A DNA stretch of 59,006 nucleotides. It comes from Pseudonocardiales bacterium. GTDB lineage: Bacteria; Actinomycetota; Actinomycetes; Mycobacteriales; Pseudonocardiaceae. The DNA is taken from positions 1-59,006 of the forward strand of contig JAFAWY010000074.1 of assembly GCA_019241525.1 (NCBI GenBank). Direction: 5' to 3'. The translations under genes were made by a program, and so were the position numbers. Positions 9,805 through 17,882 of the stretch are shown here, piece by piece; the first letter of the stretch is position 1; every line of letters begins with the position of its first letter. The notes under the pieces are model-generated. The model made no database searches, had not been told where the DNA came from, and worked only from the letters and a program-made list of their open reading frames with translations.

Positions 9805-10370
9805 CGGGATACTCCTACCGTGCTGGATCGTGCAGTGCTGGACCCGCGCTTGCGGGCTGCACGGTCGTCAGCGGCGGCGTCCCCGACACCGTCGTGGTCT
9901 GCGACCGTTGGATAGGTGCGTCGCAGCGCGGCTATGCCGTCGGCGGCGGCGCGGCGCGCCGCATCTGTGGTGCCGCCGACGATGGCGGCGACCTCGTCGT
10001 ACGGCAGGCCGGCCAGGTAGTGATAAGCGACGGCCTGCCTCTGCTTCGGCGGCAACCGCCCCATCGCGGTGACGAGATCCAGATCGCGGGACTCAGCGCT
10101 CGGCACAGGCGCAGTGTCCGGTACCTGATCGACTGGCAGTGCCCGACGGGCGGCGGCTCGGGTGACATCGATGGCCTTGCGGTGAGCGATCGTCACCAGC
10201 CAGGCCTCGACGTTCGCGTCGACCGGCAGGTCGGGATACGCCTTCATCGCCGACAAGAACGTTTCAGACCACGCGTCGTCGGCGTCGGTCGGGCCGAGCA
10301 CGGCGAGACATACCCGCAGCACCGTAGCGCCGTGGTCGGTGACCACCGTCTCGAACGGTCGTTTCTGCAT
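9801..10370 (-). CDS. ECF-type RNA polymerase sigma factor of the alkylation-repair operon
   Basis: Region 2 is visible in ETVVTDHGATVLRVCLAVLG...DDAWSETFLSAMK, and region 4 in AMGRLPPKQRQAVAYHYLAGLPYDEVAAIVGG. I set the start at ATG 10370 (MQKRPFETVV), giving 189 aa with the family N-terminus. The longer frame to 10520 adds non-conserved sequence. The stop overlaps ogt (ATGA). Its place as first gene suggests it switches on the repair genes behind it, and it may autoregulate. No anti-sigma gene is adjacent. Confidence 0.85.
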   Translation of the reverse strand: MQKRPFETVVTDHGATVLRVCLAVLGPTDADDAWSETFLSAMKAYPDLPVDANVEAWLVTIAHRKAIDVTRAAARRALPVDQVPDTAPVPSAESRDLDLVTAMGRLPPKQRQAVAYHYLAGLPYDEVAAIVGGTTDAARRAAADGIAALRRTYPTVADHDGVGDAAADDRAARKRGSSTARSSTVGVSR

Positions 10371-10495
10371 CACACCTAGTAGACGTCGAGATCGGGCGTT
10401 CCGTGAGCCGGTCACCGACGATTCTTTCGACGACGGGCGCCACCGCGATCCACGTCGTACGACCGCCGCCAACCGCGCACCGACGCAGCAAGCGG

Positions 10496-10522
10496 CCATG
10501 ACGGATGTGGATTCCGTCATGG
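10496..10522. promoter_or_regulatory. 10-bp perfect inverted repeat upstream of the ECF sigma gene
   Basis: CCATGACGGA (10496-10505) and TCCGTCATGG (10513-10522) are perfect complements around a 7-base loop. The element lies about 125 bases upstream of the sigma-factor start, between it and the SnoaL-like remnant. It could be an operator or a terminator for the remnant. There is no T-tract. Confidence 0.4.
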
Positions 10523-10580
10523 ACCGCTCGTTTACCAGGGAAAGCCGTGTGCAGGCGGCTCACGGTGTGGGCGAGGCCCG

Positions 10581-10990
10581 TCAGCCCTCGTCGATCAACC
10601 CGAGCTGACGCACACCGACACGCCGTCGTCGAGGCCGACCTCCTCGGTGATCAGGCCGTTCTCGACCTTGAGGATGGTGGTGCCGGTGAACCGCATCGTC
10701 TTGCCGGTATTCGCCTCCGGCAGGCCACCGAGCGGCAGGTCGATCATAGGCTCGCCGGTATGCGTGCCACCGCCGATCCACTGCCCGACGGCGTAGTCGC
10801 CCCCAGCGATCAGATCTGCCGTGCCACCGAACGTCAAATCCGGGAACGCGGCGCGGAACTTGGTCGCGAAGTCACGCACGGCGTCACGACCGCGCAGCGG
10901 CGCGTGCAGCGAGTGTGATGGAACGAATTTCGCCGGTGGCTTCCAATAAACGGTAGTTATAACGCTGGAATTGTTCGTGCGTGGAATACA
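10581..10990 (-). pseudogene. SnoaL-like / ester cyclase family protein, decayed
   Basis: The core reads LRGRDAVRDFATKFRAAFPDL, GTHTGEPMIDLPLG and MRFTGTTILKVENGLITEEVG, a typical SnoaL-fold (NTF2-like) sequence. Near 10610 a missing base moves the natural ending (RQLGLIDEG) into the neighbouring frame, so the original frame ends early. At the N-terminus, family-like residues (NYRLLEATGEI) appear in a different frame and the strand that should follow is missing. I therefore call it a pseudogene. The ancestral reaction is not known. Confidence 0.6.
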
Positions 10991-11143
10991 GTGACCAGGA
11001 GCGAAGTCGAAACCACAATACCGCTGAAGCGTCGTCGTTTCTCTATAGGATTGCCCTCGCTTCCCTATGGCATGCCGATCAGTGCCAACATGATGATTAG
11101 GGCCACACGCATGCGGGGCACCTTCCCACGTCGCTCCTCGCAC

Positions 11144-11516
11144 ACCGTTAACCTCTGTTCCCTTGCTCCGTCGTGACCGAGACCCACCGGCGTTGCGTCG
11201 GCCGAGACACGCTCAAACAGACATCCAGATCTGGTTGCCTCGGGCGCGCCCGGCGGGTTCTGCGCGGCCAGACCCCGCCACAGGTCCGCGGCAGTGCGTT
11301 CTAATACCGCCCCGGTTCCCACACGGCCACGGTGTGCCGGTCTAGGGCGGCGTGCGTATGCTCGGCGCCGATTTCGGTGGGCTCTCGAAAATCTGGTAGC
11401 CGGTAGTGGTGGTCCTTACTTAAATGATCACGGTGGTCGAGGTCGAGGCGGCTCAGCGCAGTCCGGCCGGCTCGCCACGCGATTTGCAGAGCTGGGCAGC
11501 GGCAGCGCGGCTGGAC
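11144..11516. other. Intergenic stretch without a supported gene
   Basis: I see no gene or RNA structure here. Just to the left, a 15-codon minus-strand frame (11065-11109, MRVALIIMLALIGMP) follows a GGAAGG site. It could be a leader peptide or the start of a lost secreted protein, but this is weak. Confidence 0.25.
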
Positions 11517-12104
11517 CTAAAGCGTGTTGTGTTTGTCGAGTTTTTCTCGTAGCTGCTGGAGTGCTCGGTTTCGTGTGGGTCCGATTCCGCCGGGTGGAAT
11601 TCCAGTGGCGGTGGCGATTTGGGCGTAGGGTGGGGGATTGTCGGTGAATAGTGCTCGCAGGACGGCGCGTCGGCGGGGCGGCAGCTCGTCAATGTGTTCC
11701 CATAACCACTGTGTTGTCTCGGTTTCGATGACGATGTGCTCTGGCCCGGTTGATGGGTCAGTAGCAGCTTCTTGTACTGTTTGCGAAGGGTGGGGAATGG
11801 ATGTGATGTGGCGCAGGATGCGTAGGCATTCGCGGCGCGCAGTGGTCGCAAGCCATGCACCCAGCCGTTGAGGATGCCGTATTTGGTGAGCGTTTTCGGC
11901 CAACCGCAGCCAGGTGGTTTGCACTGCATCGCGGGTGTCGGCGTCTTGCAGGCGAAATGATCACACCGTCGCCCAGATAAGAGTACTGTAGCGGTGAAGT
12001 ATTTCTTCCCAGGCTCTGGGGTCTCCGTCCGCAGCGCGTGGTAACAGGTCGGCTATGTCGTTGGTGGCATCGGTGGAGGAATCGTTGATGGTGGTGACTG
12101 CCAT
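11517..12104 (-). pseudogene. ECF sigma factor gene interrupted by an in-frame TGA codon
   Basis: From ATG 12104, behind an AAAGGAGG site, the frame encodes AADGDPRAWEEILHRYSTLIWATV and then TGA (11961-11963). It continues in the same frame as SFRLQDADTRDAVQTTWLRLAENA (region 2) and later LPPRRRAVLRALFTDNPPPY and a region-4 helix. The family has Arg at the stop position (ATVRSFRL), so a single CGA-to-TGA change explains the break. Apart from this codon the gene of 195 sense codons appears intact. A GTG at 11924 could restart translation but would omit half of region 2. Confidence 0.78.
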
Positions 12105-12469
12105 TGGTATCGTGGTCCTCCTTTCGAGCTATAGAAACGAGTGCGTGCCGAGGCCGGACAGTGGGATTAGGGGGTCGGTGTCAGACCGCGGCCGGCCCAT
12201 TTGGTTATAGGTTCGGTGTTTATGGCGGCTGCGGTGACTCTCTCAGGTTGGATGCTTCGCGCCGGCCAGTCGCGGTAAGGCGCCAGTCGCTTATGGACAC
12301 TGCTTGTGCTGGCTAGCGTTTCTCCCCGGGCCGGTGATTCGCGTGTTGACCAGGAGTCAGTCGGCTTTGATACGCATCCCGGGTGGTTGCTGCGAGTTGC
12401 GTATCAATCCGACGCGGCGCTGACGCCACATCCGCATACCTGGCAACCTCATGTTGCGGTTGCCAGTAA
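12105..12469. other. Intergenic stretch without a supported gene
   Basis: No coding frame with a ribosome-binding site or family resemblance was found. The sequence has lower GC than the surrounding genes in places, and no repeat or hairpin stands out. Confidence 0.25.
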
Positions 12470-12685
12470 TTACTCACCGTAAGACCCAGGAGACGGACGG
12501 CTGCTGCTTGCCAGGACGGGGATCTCGTTCTGGTTCGCAAGGACCTCTTGGAGCTCGTGGAGCTCTCGCACGCGTTCGGCTATCCGCCGGTACTCCCGGT
12601 GGACGGCGTGAGTTTGCAACACCGAGCCGATCAACACACCGAAGGCAAACATCAGAGCTGCCAACAGCACGACGATGTTGGTCAT
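12470..12685 (-). CDS. Small single-pass membrane protein with coiled coil, 71 aa
   Basis: The start codon is decided by GGAGG, which lies eight bases before ATG 12685 (MTNIVVLLAALMF) but only two before the ATG at 12691. Residues about 3-22 are one hydrophobic transmembrane helix. Residues about 28-55 (HREYRRIAERVRELHELQEV) form a charged amphipathic coiled-coil helix. No family is recognised. Its promoter carries the same 16-base element as that of the RHH gene 300 bases away, which suggests shared control. Confidence 0.6.
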   Translation of the reverse strand: MTNIVVLLAALMFAFGVLIGSVLQTHAVHREYRRIAERVRELHELQEVLANQNEIPVLASSSRPSPGSYGE

Positions 12686-12707
12686 CTCCATCACCTCCTC
12701 GACACAC

Positions 12708-12735
12708 TGTATATGTATAACATATACGTAGACAA
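12708..12735 (-). promoter_or_regulatory. Promoter of the small membrane protein gene with embedded palindromic operator
   Basis: On the minus strand, TTGTCT (-35; 12735-12730) and TATACA (-10; 12713-12708) are separated by exactly 16 bases. The spacer (12714-12729) reads ACGTATATGTTATACA. The surrounding sequence forms the palindrome GTATATG-n5-CATATAC (12709-12727), so a dimeric regulator bound here would block the promoter. The same 16-mer occurs in the second promoter at 12911-12926. Confidence 0.6.
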
Positions 12736-12907
12736 GGCGAGGTATCGGTGAGCTTGCCTCGGCGGTAGCGTCGCGGCCTGCGTTGATGGGAGGCTTCGCG
12801 CCGGCGGGTCAGGCTCCACTCAATCGCGATCTTGGTGGTAGACGACCGGGCTCAAAGATCGCTACTCGACGGGAGCGGGAATCGGTCTGCAACGTTGAAC
12901 AGTGGCG

Positions 12908-12936
12908 TTGACGTATATGTTATACAGTGATAGGCT
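12908..12936 (+). promoter_or_regulatory. Promoter of the RHH gene with the same operator
   Basis: TTGACG (12908-12913) and TAGGCT (12931-12936) are separated by 17 bases, a good actinobacterial promoter. The spacer region carries ACGTATATGTTATACA (12911-12926), identical to the element in the opposing promoter, with the core palindrome GTATA-TGT-TATAC. RHH proteins commonly repress their own genes through such AT-rich palindromes, so autoregulation by the gene at 12996 is likely. Confidence 0.6.
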
Positions 12937-12995
12937 GCTACGCGATCAGCAGGCATGTAGTCACGGTCATCTCGGTTAGGTAGAGGGGAGATCCA

Positions 12996-13268
12996 ATGGC
13001 CAGTGAGTCGTCTCCCATCTGCTTTCGCGTGCCCCCTGACGAGCGATCCCTGCTGGAGGTAGTCGCCCGACACCAGGGACAGACACTGTCGGCGTTCGTC
13101 CGAGATGCTGCAATCCGTGTCGCCCAAGGCCTGATCGATGAGTATGGGGCCGAGGCGATATTCAAGACGTTCGAGACCACAGAGACTCAACGCGCTGAAC
13201 AGGCCAGGGCGAGAGTAAATGAGTTTCGCACTCGTTTGCTCTCCCAGTACCGTGGCTCATCCGGCTGA
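12996..13268 (+). CDS. Ribbon-helix-helix (CopG/DUF1778-like) DNA-binding protein, 90 aa
   Basis: Residues 8-40 (ICFRVPPDERSLLEVVARHQ, then TLSAFVRDAAIRVA) match the RHH strand and two helices. The remaining 45 residues are a helical extension rich in Glu and Arg. A GAGGGGAG site lies just upstream of the ATG. Proteins like this are antitoxins or plasmid-type repressors, usually autoregulated. No GNAT or RelE toxin follows, so it may be an orphan repressor that controls itself and the small membrane protein. Confidence 0.75.
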   Translation: MASESSPICFRVPPDERSLLEVVARHQGQTLSAFVRDAAIRVAQGLIDEYGAEAIFKTFETTETQRAEQARARVNEFRTRLLSQYRGSSG

Positions 13269-13292
13269 ATTGGGCAGTGCCCGGAGGCGATA

Positions 13293-13838
13293 ATGATCAA
13301 CAGCGGCGAAGCCGAGTCCCGTGCAGTCGCGGGGGCGGTCAGGGGCGCTATTGGTCAGGCTCGCCTCGACGCGGGTGTGAACATCACGGGTCTGTTGGTC
13401 GACATGGGCAGCGCTGAGAGCGCGGACTTCCGTCGACATTTTATGTGTTGGCAGCTCACCAGGGTTCTTCGACCTTCTCTGGGCGAGAAAGTGGCACCTG
13501 CGGTGGTTCGCAGCGTGGTTAAGGGAGATACGGCGCGGTCGCGCACCGGGTTCCTGAGCGATCGGTCGTGGCGTGCGGGGTCGCCATCATCGGACCTTTT
13601 CTGGACGCACATCCAGGGAGGCGTCTGCGCAGCTTCCGCGGGGAGCGGTGATGAGACTGGCGTGGTCGGAGATATCGCCGGTGCGGGAGTCCCGCACCCA
13701 CGACCAGGTCAGGTAACGTCCGAAAACCGCCGGTGTGATTACGCACCTGACTGCACTATTCCGAGTGGGTTCGCGGACACGACGAACGCGTCACCCCACC
13801 AGGAACCGTGCCGGATCACGCAACGCGCTTGTGTCTAG
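13293..13838 (+). CDS. Hypothetical protein downstream of the RHH gene (doubtful beyond the first half)
   Basis: A GGAGG site precedes the ATG by about seven bases, and the gene follows the RHH gene by 24 bases. The first 80 residues (AVAGAVRGAIGQARLDAGV) resemble a helical, perhaps HTH-like, segment. The second half is Ser/Gly/Arg-rich low-complexity sequence and may be read-through into decayed DNA. No family is recognised. If real, it would be co-transcribed with the RHH gene. Confidence 0.35.
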   Translation: MINSGEAESRAVAGAVRGAIGQARLDAGVNITGLLVDMGSAESADFRRHFMCWQLTRVLRPSLGEKVAPAVVRSVVKGDTARSRTGFLSDRSWRAGSPSSDLFWTHIQGGVCAASAGSGDETGVVGDIAGAGVPHPRPGQVTSENRRCDYAPDCTIPSGFADTTNASPHQEPCRITQRACV

Positions 13839-13876
13839 CAATCCTTGAGCGATGAAGAAACGTCAATTAAATAAGA

Positions 13877-14281
13877 TCACCGTAGCCGGGTAATGCTGCC
13901 ATCGCCGCCGGCGTACCGGGCAGCGACCACAACTTGATACTTAAACTTCGTCAGCGAGTCAGCGCTAGCTTGATCGTTACAGTACTTCACCAAGTGATCA
14001 AGAGCTCGTAACAAGTCCGCGGCAAGAGCAACTACAACATCGTTGGTGGTCTCAACGCCAGGCTTAGCTACCCAGCGCAAAGCTTGTATCTTCCGCATCG
14101 CGATCGCAGCGATGTCAACAGTATTGGTCAAGCACAACTCCGCGGCATCCACATGGTCCAATGCCAGTTCATAGGTATCAGGAACCTGAAATTCCTCTTT
14201 AAGCGTCTTGAACGCCGCTGAGGTCGCAGCGTAGAGATTGACCAGTTCCGGCGGTTTCGCACGATCTTCCTCGATAATCAT
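13877..14281 (-). CDS. Hypothetical helical protein, 134 aa
   Basis: A GAGGAA site precedes tandem ATG codons; the second (14281, MIIEEDRAKPPELV) has the better spacing. The protein is all-helical and soluble, with a run of aliphatic and charged residues (DHVDAAELCLTNTVDIAAIAMRKIQAL). Its codon use is less GC-rich than that of most neighbours, which hints at horizontal origin. I do not recognise a family. Confidence 0.55.
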   Translation of the reverse strand: MIIEEDRAKPPELVNLYAATSAAFKTLKEEFQVPDTYELALDHVDAAELCLTNTVDIAAIAMRKIQALRWVAKPGVETTNDVVVALAADLLRALDHLVKYCNDQASADSLTKFKYQVVVAARYAGGDGSITRLR

Positions 14282-14688
14282 CATCGTTCCTCGCGCCCGA
14301 TTCCCGCAACTTGACGACCCAGCCGAGGGCCGTCCGGTCGTACCACGCCTCGACGCCCACCTCACCTCACCAGCACCGAGTTACAAGATTCCCCGACAGC
14401 CCCGCGTATCGGCACCGTACCCGGCCACACCATGTCCCTCCACCGTTGGCTGCTGTCCAAGCCCGCTGCCGCCCACTCGCGAGATCCCGGCAACCGCACC
14501 GCTTGAAGATCACCCTGGCTGCTCACGACAACTTCTTCGCACTGGTAAGTCGTGATCTTCACGCAGATCGCCCTCACGCTCGCCTTGCCTGCGCCCCTGC
14601 CGTCCGATTCGTCGCCTGTCAGCTGGGTTCAGGTTCTGGACCATCGCGCTCGGGTGTTAATTGCAGGCCAGGCGGGGATCCTGGGGTC
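14282..14688. other. Leader region of the CDF transporter gene, no supported gene
   Basis: A plus-strand frame continuous with the CDF gene is open through this stretch, but it encodes Pro/Arg-rich sequence unlike the family and is probably untranslated. No riboswitch or clear metal-responsive operator was recognised. Confidence 0.3.
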
Positions 14689-15615
14689 GTGCATGAGATC
14701 ACTGGATTGCGCGCGCCCACCGGCGTTGTCAGTGGCCGTGTCGATGACACCGACGAGCGTCGACAAGCGAATCGGGCAATTGCATTCAGCGCGTTTGGTC
14801 TGGCCGTCACCGGCCTGGTCGAGCTGGTCATCGCGCTGATTACCGGCTCGGTTGGTCTGCTCGGTGATGCGCTGCACAACCTGTCGGATGTCTCCACCAG
14901 CCTGGCGGTGTTTCTCGGTTTTCGTGTCAGCCGCCGCGCCGCCTGCGAGCGGTATCCCTACGGTCTGGAGCGCGCCGAGGACCTGGCTGGGCTCGGTGTT
15001 GCCGTGGTGATCTGGGCCAGCGCCGTGTTCGCCGGCATCGAAAGCTTCCACAAACTGCTGAGCCACCAAGGCACCAACCACATCGCAGCTGGTATCACCG
15101 CCGCCGCGCTCGGCATCGTGGGTAACCAACTCGTTGCGCGCTACAAGTTGCGCGTCGGTCGGCGTATCCAATCGGCCACGCTGATCAGTGATGCCAAACA
15201 TTCCTGGTTGGACGCGTTGTCCTCGGCAGGAGCCCTTGTCGGGCTCATCGCGGTCGCGCTGGGCCAACGTTGGGGCGACCCAATCGCCGGACTGGCCGTC
15301 ACCTTGTTTATCTGCCACGTCGGCTATGAAGTCACCATCGACGTCTCCCGCCGTCTACTCGACGGCGTCGAGGAGCGGATGGTGGTGGCCGCCGAAAATG
15401 CCGCGGCCAGCATCCCGGGCATCGGACATGCCCATGCCTATGCGCGCTGGACCGGACGCACGCTGCGCATCGAGATTGAAGGATGGGTCGATCCCACGCT
15501 GTCCGTTCACCACGCCGACGAACTGAGCTGCCGTGTCAGTAACGCGATTCACCAGGCTGTTCCCGAAGCGCGCATCATCACCTTCATTCCGCGCGCTATG
15601 CCCTCACCACTCTGA
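14689..15615 (+). CDS. Cation diffusion facilitator (metal efflux) transporter, 308 aa
   Basis: The protein exports divalent metals (zinc, iron, manganese or similar) in exchange for protons. The two metal-site motifs of transmembrane helices 2 and 5 are complete: LGDALHNLSD (Asp60, His63, Asp67) and SDAKHSWLD (Asp168, His171, Asp175). Six hydrophobic helices are followed by a C-terminal cytosolic ferredoxin-like domain (HAHAYARWTGRTLRIEIEG). I chose GTG 14689 because it gives the usual length; the frame is open 126 codons further upstream. The metal cannot be told from sequence. Confidence 0.9.
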   Translation: MHEITGLRAPTGVVSGRVDDTDERRQANRAIAFSAFGLAVTGLVELVIALITGSVGLLGDALHNLSDVSTSLAVFLGFRVSRRAACERYPYGLERAEDLAGLGVAVVIWASAVFAGIESFHKLLSHQGTNHIAAGITAAALGIVGNQLVARYKLRVGRRIQSATLISDAKHSWLDALSSAGALVGLIAVALGQRWGDPIAGLAVTLFICHVGYEVTIDVSRRLLDGVEERMVVAAENAAASIPGIGHAHAYARWTGRTLRIEIEGWVDPTLSVHHADELSCRVSNAIHQAVPEARIITFIPRAMPSPL

Positions 15616-15624
15616 CCCCAGCCA

Positions 15625-15834
15625 TTAGCGACGCGGATGCGCCTTGCAGGGCCCGCAGTCGCACAACTCGGCCAGCGTCGCTATCGGTGGGCCGGCCGCT
15701 GCGGCCATCAACTTCAGGTTGGTGGTCACCCCAGCCACGAAGCCCAGGTCCCTCGACGCCGCCGCATCGCTGGGTAGCGCGCTATGGCGACGGGGCAGTT
15801 TCCCTCGGTGGCCCACTGTTCGAATGTTCGCCAA
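15625..15834 (-). CDS. Doubtful small protein with CDCGPC tail, 69 aa
   Basis: The frame ends with AELCDCGPCKAHPRR, a cluster of three cysteines that might bind metal, and begins only with a TTG. It converges on the CDF gene with ten bases between the stop codons. The C-terminal half reads like real coding sequence, but I cannot place it in a family and the start is uncertain. Confidence 0.28.
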   Translation of the reverse strand: MANIRTVGHRGKLPRRHSALPSDAAASRDLGFVAGVTTNLKLMAAAAGPPIATLAELCDCGPCKAHPRR

Positions 15835-15989
15835 GACTAGCTGGCCTATGATGGCTTTAAGAATATTCTAAGCGAAGGCCCAAGTGGTGTCGGTAGTATT
15901 GCGCTTCTGACGGGCAAGGACCCCCGTATCCTCTCCGGCCGTCACCATGCGGCAGGCAAGAGCCCTTACCCGGGGACTCTTCATCCGAG

Positions 15990-16017
15990 GCTGACGTCAG
16001 CGCGGTAAGACGTCAGC
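15990..16017. repeat. Perfect 9-bp inverted repeat
   Basis: GCTGACGTC (15990-15998) and GACGTCAGC (16009-16017) flank a 10-base spacer, and the left part is itself a 12-base palindrome (15990-16001). It lies in the gene-free stretch 15835-16257, where nothing else was recognised. It may be a terminator or an operator for an unseen transcript. Confidence 0.4.
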
Positions 16018-16257
16018 TGCCGAGCATGACCGGACGATCGCGCACGGCGAAGAACTCCTGTGAACAAACAGCTGTTACCAATCATGAAAGCGGCCATCAG
16101 CCGTTATTTGCCGACGAAAAACGGGTGATACGCGTCATGGCCGGTATATCCATCTATGTGACTGGTTGATCTAAGAGCTAGGGACCTGAAGACCCTAGAG
16201 AACTTACAGGCGGTTTTTGGGTATGGTCCTAAGCCGCCTGGTCTTGGAGGGCGTGTT

Positions 16258-16401
16258 ATGACTTCCCCGTCCGTTCCTGCGCTGTCCGACCTGGAGGCGA
16301 TCCGGTTGCAGCGAGCATTAAAAGACGTGCGATTCTGCCTGGAGCGGGGCGACTGGCAAACCGCGTTGGCAATGGCCCGTGCTGCATTGATCCGCGACTA
16401 A
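16258..16401 (+). CDS. Small helical protein, 47 aa
   Basis: A clean GGAGG site lies seven bases before the ATG. The peptide begins MTSPSVPALSDLEAIRLQRA and continues as two amphipathic helices (LKDVRFCLERGDWQTALAMA), ending RAALIRD. Codon use is strongly GC-biased at third positions, which supports coding. There is no signal peptide. I do not recognise a family. A 7-bp inverted repeat (CAGGCGG and CCGCCTG) lies in its leader about 25-50 bases upstream. Confidence 0.6.
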   Translation: MTSPSVPALSDLEAIRLQRALKDVRFCLERGDWQTALAMARAALIRD

Positions 16402-16423
16402 AAGGGCACGTCCGTGGTCACCC

Positions 16424-16447
16424 CCCGGGGCCCGTAGCCCGGGTTTT
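16424..16447. terminator. Probable intrinsic terminator between the 47-aa gene and the DHFR-fold gene
   Basis: CCCGGG (16424-16429) and CCCGGG (16438-16443) can form a six-pair stem and are followed by TTTT (16444-16447). It lies between two convergent genes and would end transcription of the plus-strand small gene. Confidence 0.4.
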
Positions 16448-17063
16448 ACTGCTCGGCCTGGGACAGGTGGACTTTGGCGTCCTGATAGCCGGCGTTGCCG
16501 GCCGACTCGGCCGGGGCGTAGACGAGGTTCAGCACACCGGTCTCGAAGGTCTGCGACGAGATCAGTGTGAACGGGATCGGGGGCTCGCCCTCGTCGAACA
16601 GCCGCATGCCCTTGCGGACAGCGATCGGATGCACCAGCAGGTGCAGCTCGTCCAGCAGCCCCGCGGCCAGCAGCTGACGAACAATGGAGACTGAGCCGCT
16701 TATGCCGATGGTGCCGTCACCGGGCTCGCTCTTCAATGCGGTGACTGCCTCGATGAGGTCGCCCCGCAGCTGTTCTGAGTTCCGCCAGGTGAATGCAAGC
16801 TGCTGGTTCGATACGACGATCTTGCGGGTGTCACCGAGTACCTTTGCAAAGGGGGCGTCCTCTCCACCGGCCGCTTCCCGCTCGGGCCAGGCCCCAGCGA
16901 AGCTGTCATAGGTCTTGCGGCCGAACAGGAAAGTCTCGGCCGCGCCTAGGGTGGCGTTCACGGCAGCACCCATCTCGTCGTTGAAGTACGGGAAGTGCCA
17001 TTGGTGGGGCGCCTCGACGACACCGTCGAGCGAGATGAACAGGCCAGCGGTGATCTTCCTCAT
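16446..17063 (-). CDS. Dihydrofolate reductase/RibD C-terminal family protein, 205 aa
   Basis: The sequence has the YyaP/RibD_C pattern: MRKITAGLFISLDGVVEAP at the N-terminus, ETFLFGRKTYDSFAGAWP, GTIGISGSVSIVRQLLAAGLLDELHLLVHP and a C-terminal strand. These are NADPH-dependent reductase-like proteins of poorly defined substrate; it is unlikely to be the essential folate DHFR. The gene is monocistronic. Confidence 0.85.
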   Translation of the reverse strand: MRKITAGLFISLDGVVEAPHQWHFPYFNDEMGAAVNATLGAAETFLFGRKTYDSFAGAWPEREAAGGEDAPFAKVLGDTRKIVVSNQQLAFTWRNSEQLRGDLIEAVTALKSEPGDGTIGISGSVSIVRQLLAAGLLDELHLLVHPIAVRKGMRLFDEGEPPIPFTLISSQTFETGVLNLVYAPAESAGNAGYQDAKVHLSQAEQ

Positions 17064-17444
17064 GATGCGTCTCCCACGTAGTCACTGAACGGTCCGTCAT
17101 CCACTAGGACGACGGATGCCCGACCAACTCGTCGGTCACGTCCCGATCGGCTACCGCCAGCGCCCAGACAAGTGACTTGTCCAGGCTAGGGCGGCGCGTG
17201 GAAGTTGATCAGAACGGGAGAGAGGGCACAGATGGTTCGTGCGAAGAGGCCTCGGTACCCGCCGACGGCGGCGTTTCGGCAGCCTCGCTGGCATTCGATG
17301 GTCGATCGGCTCACCATGCCGACTGGTACGTCCGCACGGTCTTCGCCCATGCCGCTCTACGCCGATGCCACCACTGCCGGCGTCGCCAACTGCCACACAG
17401 GGGATCACCCCGGCTTTCCGACCACGCCTTCACACGCAGGTCGG
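17064..17444. other. Intergenic stretch without a supported gene
   Basis: Several plus-strand frames are open but they look like shadows, rich in Arg, Pro and Ser without family resemblance. No RNA structure is evident. Confidence 0.25.
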
Positions 17445-17690
17445 TCATTCCATCGAGAGCTCGAGAAGGACGATGTCCCAACCGCAGGCGGCCACGATGC
17501 CGCCTGCGGGGGTGCCGGTAACGGCGTTGACGTCGCTCGACAGGCCGATTCGGTTGGTGTGACGGCCCATCCGGAGATCCCAGACTCGCACCGTGCGATC
17601 CGAGCCTCCGGTGACGGCGATGGGGCTGCCGTCGAGCTGGGTGCAGACCACTGCGGTGATCCGGCCAGTGTGGCCGGACCAGGTTCCGGC
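17445..17690 (-). pseudogene. WD40-repeat protein, C-terminal remnant
   Basis: The minus-strand frame has one full WD40 blade, GHTGRITAVVCTQLDGSPIA continuing TGGSDRTVRVWDL, and a final partial blade ending at 17445. A normal propeller needs about seven blades, and none lies upstream in any frame. The preceding sequence in a different frame (VRQVAAEHGEHVADIHGYFLG) resembles the end of an SGNH-type hydrolase, so two unrelated remnants seem to be joined here. Confidence 0.6.
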
Positions 17691-17802
17691 CCGCAGCCGT
17701 GACCGAGGAAGTAGCCGTGAATGTCGGCGACGTGCTCCCCATGCTCCGCAGCGACCTGGCGAACCCCGGCGTAGTCGATGGCGGCGACACCCCCTCGGCG
17801 CG

Positions 17803-17882
17803 GACGCGGCACGCGGGTAAAGCAACGCGACCGGATCCCGGACGCCGACAGCGCCTTGCTGCGGACACGTTACTGGCCGGAC
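17803..17882. repeat. Dispersed repeat fragment, copy A
   Basis: About 80 bases running from the GGCACGC stretch through TGGCCGGA are clearly similar to 40005-40084, by eye roughly four in five positions. In the second copy this stretch is followed directly by the VOC duplication, whereas here the VOC gene lies 1.1 kb further right. Confidence 0.6.

Noticed and set aside
11065-11109. 15-codon minus-strand leader-like ORF with a GGAAGG site
   Set aside because: Too short to support, and the only gene behind it is a pseudogene.
12996-13838. Toxin-antitoxin module (RHH antitoxin plus downstream gene)
   Set aside because: The downstream frame has no GNAT, RelE or PIN features, so a toxin role is not supported.
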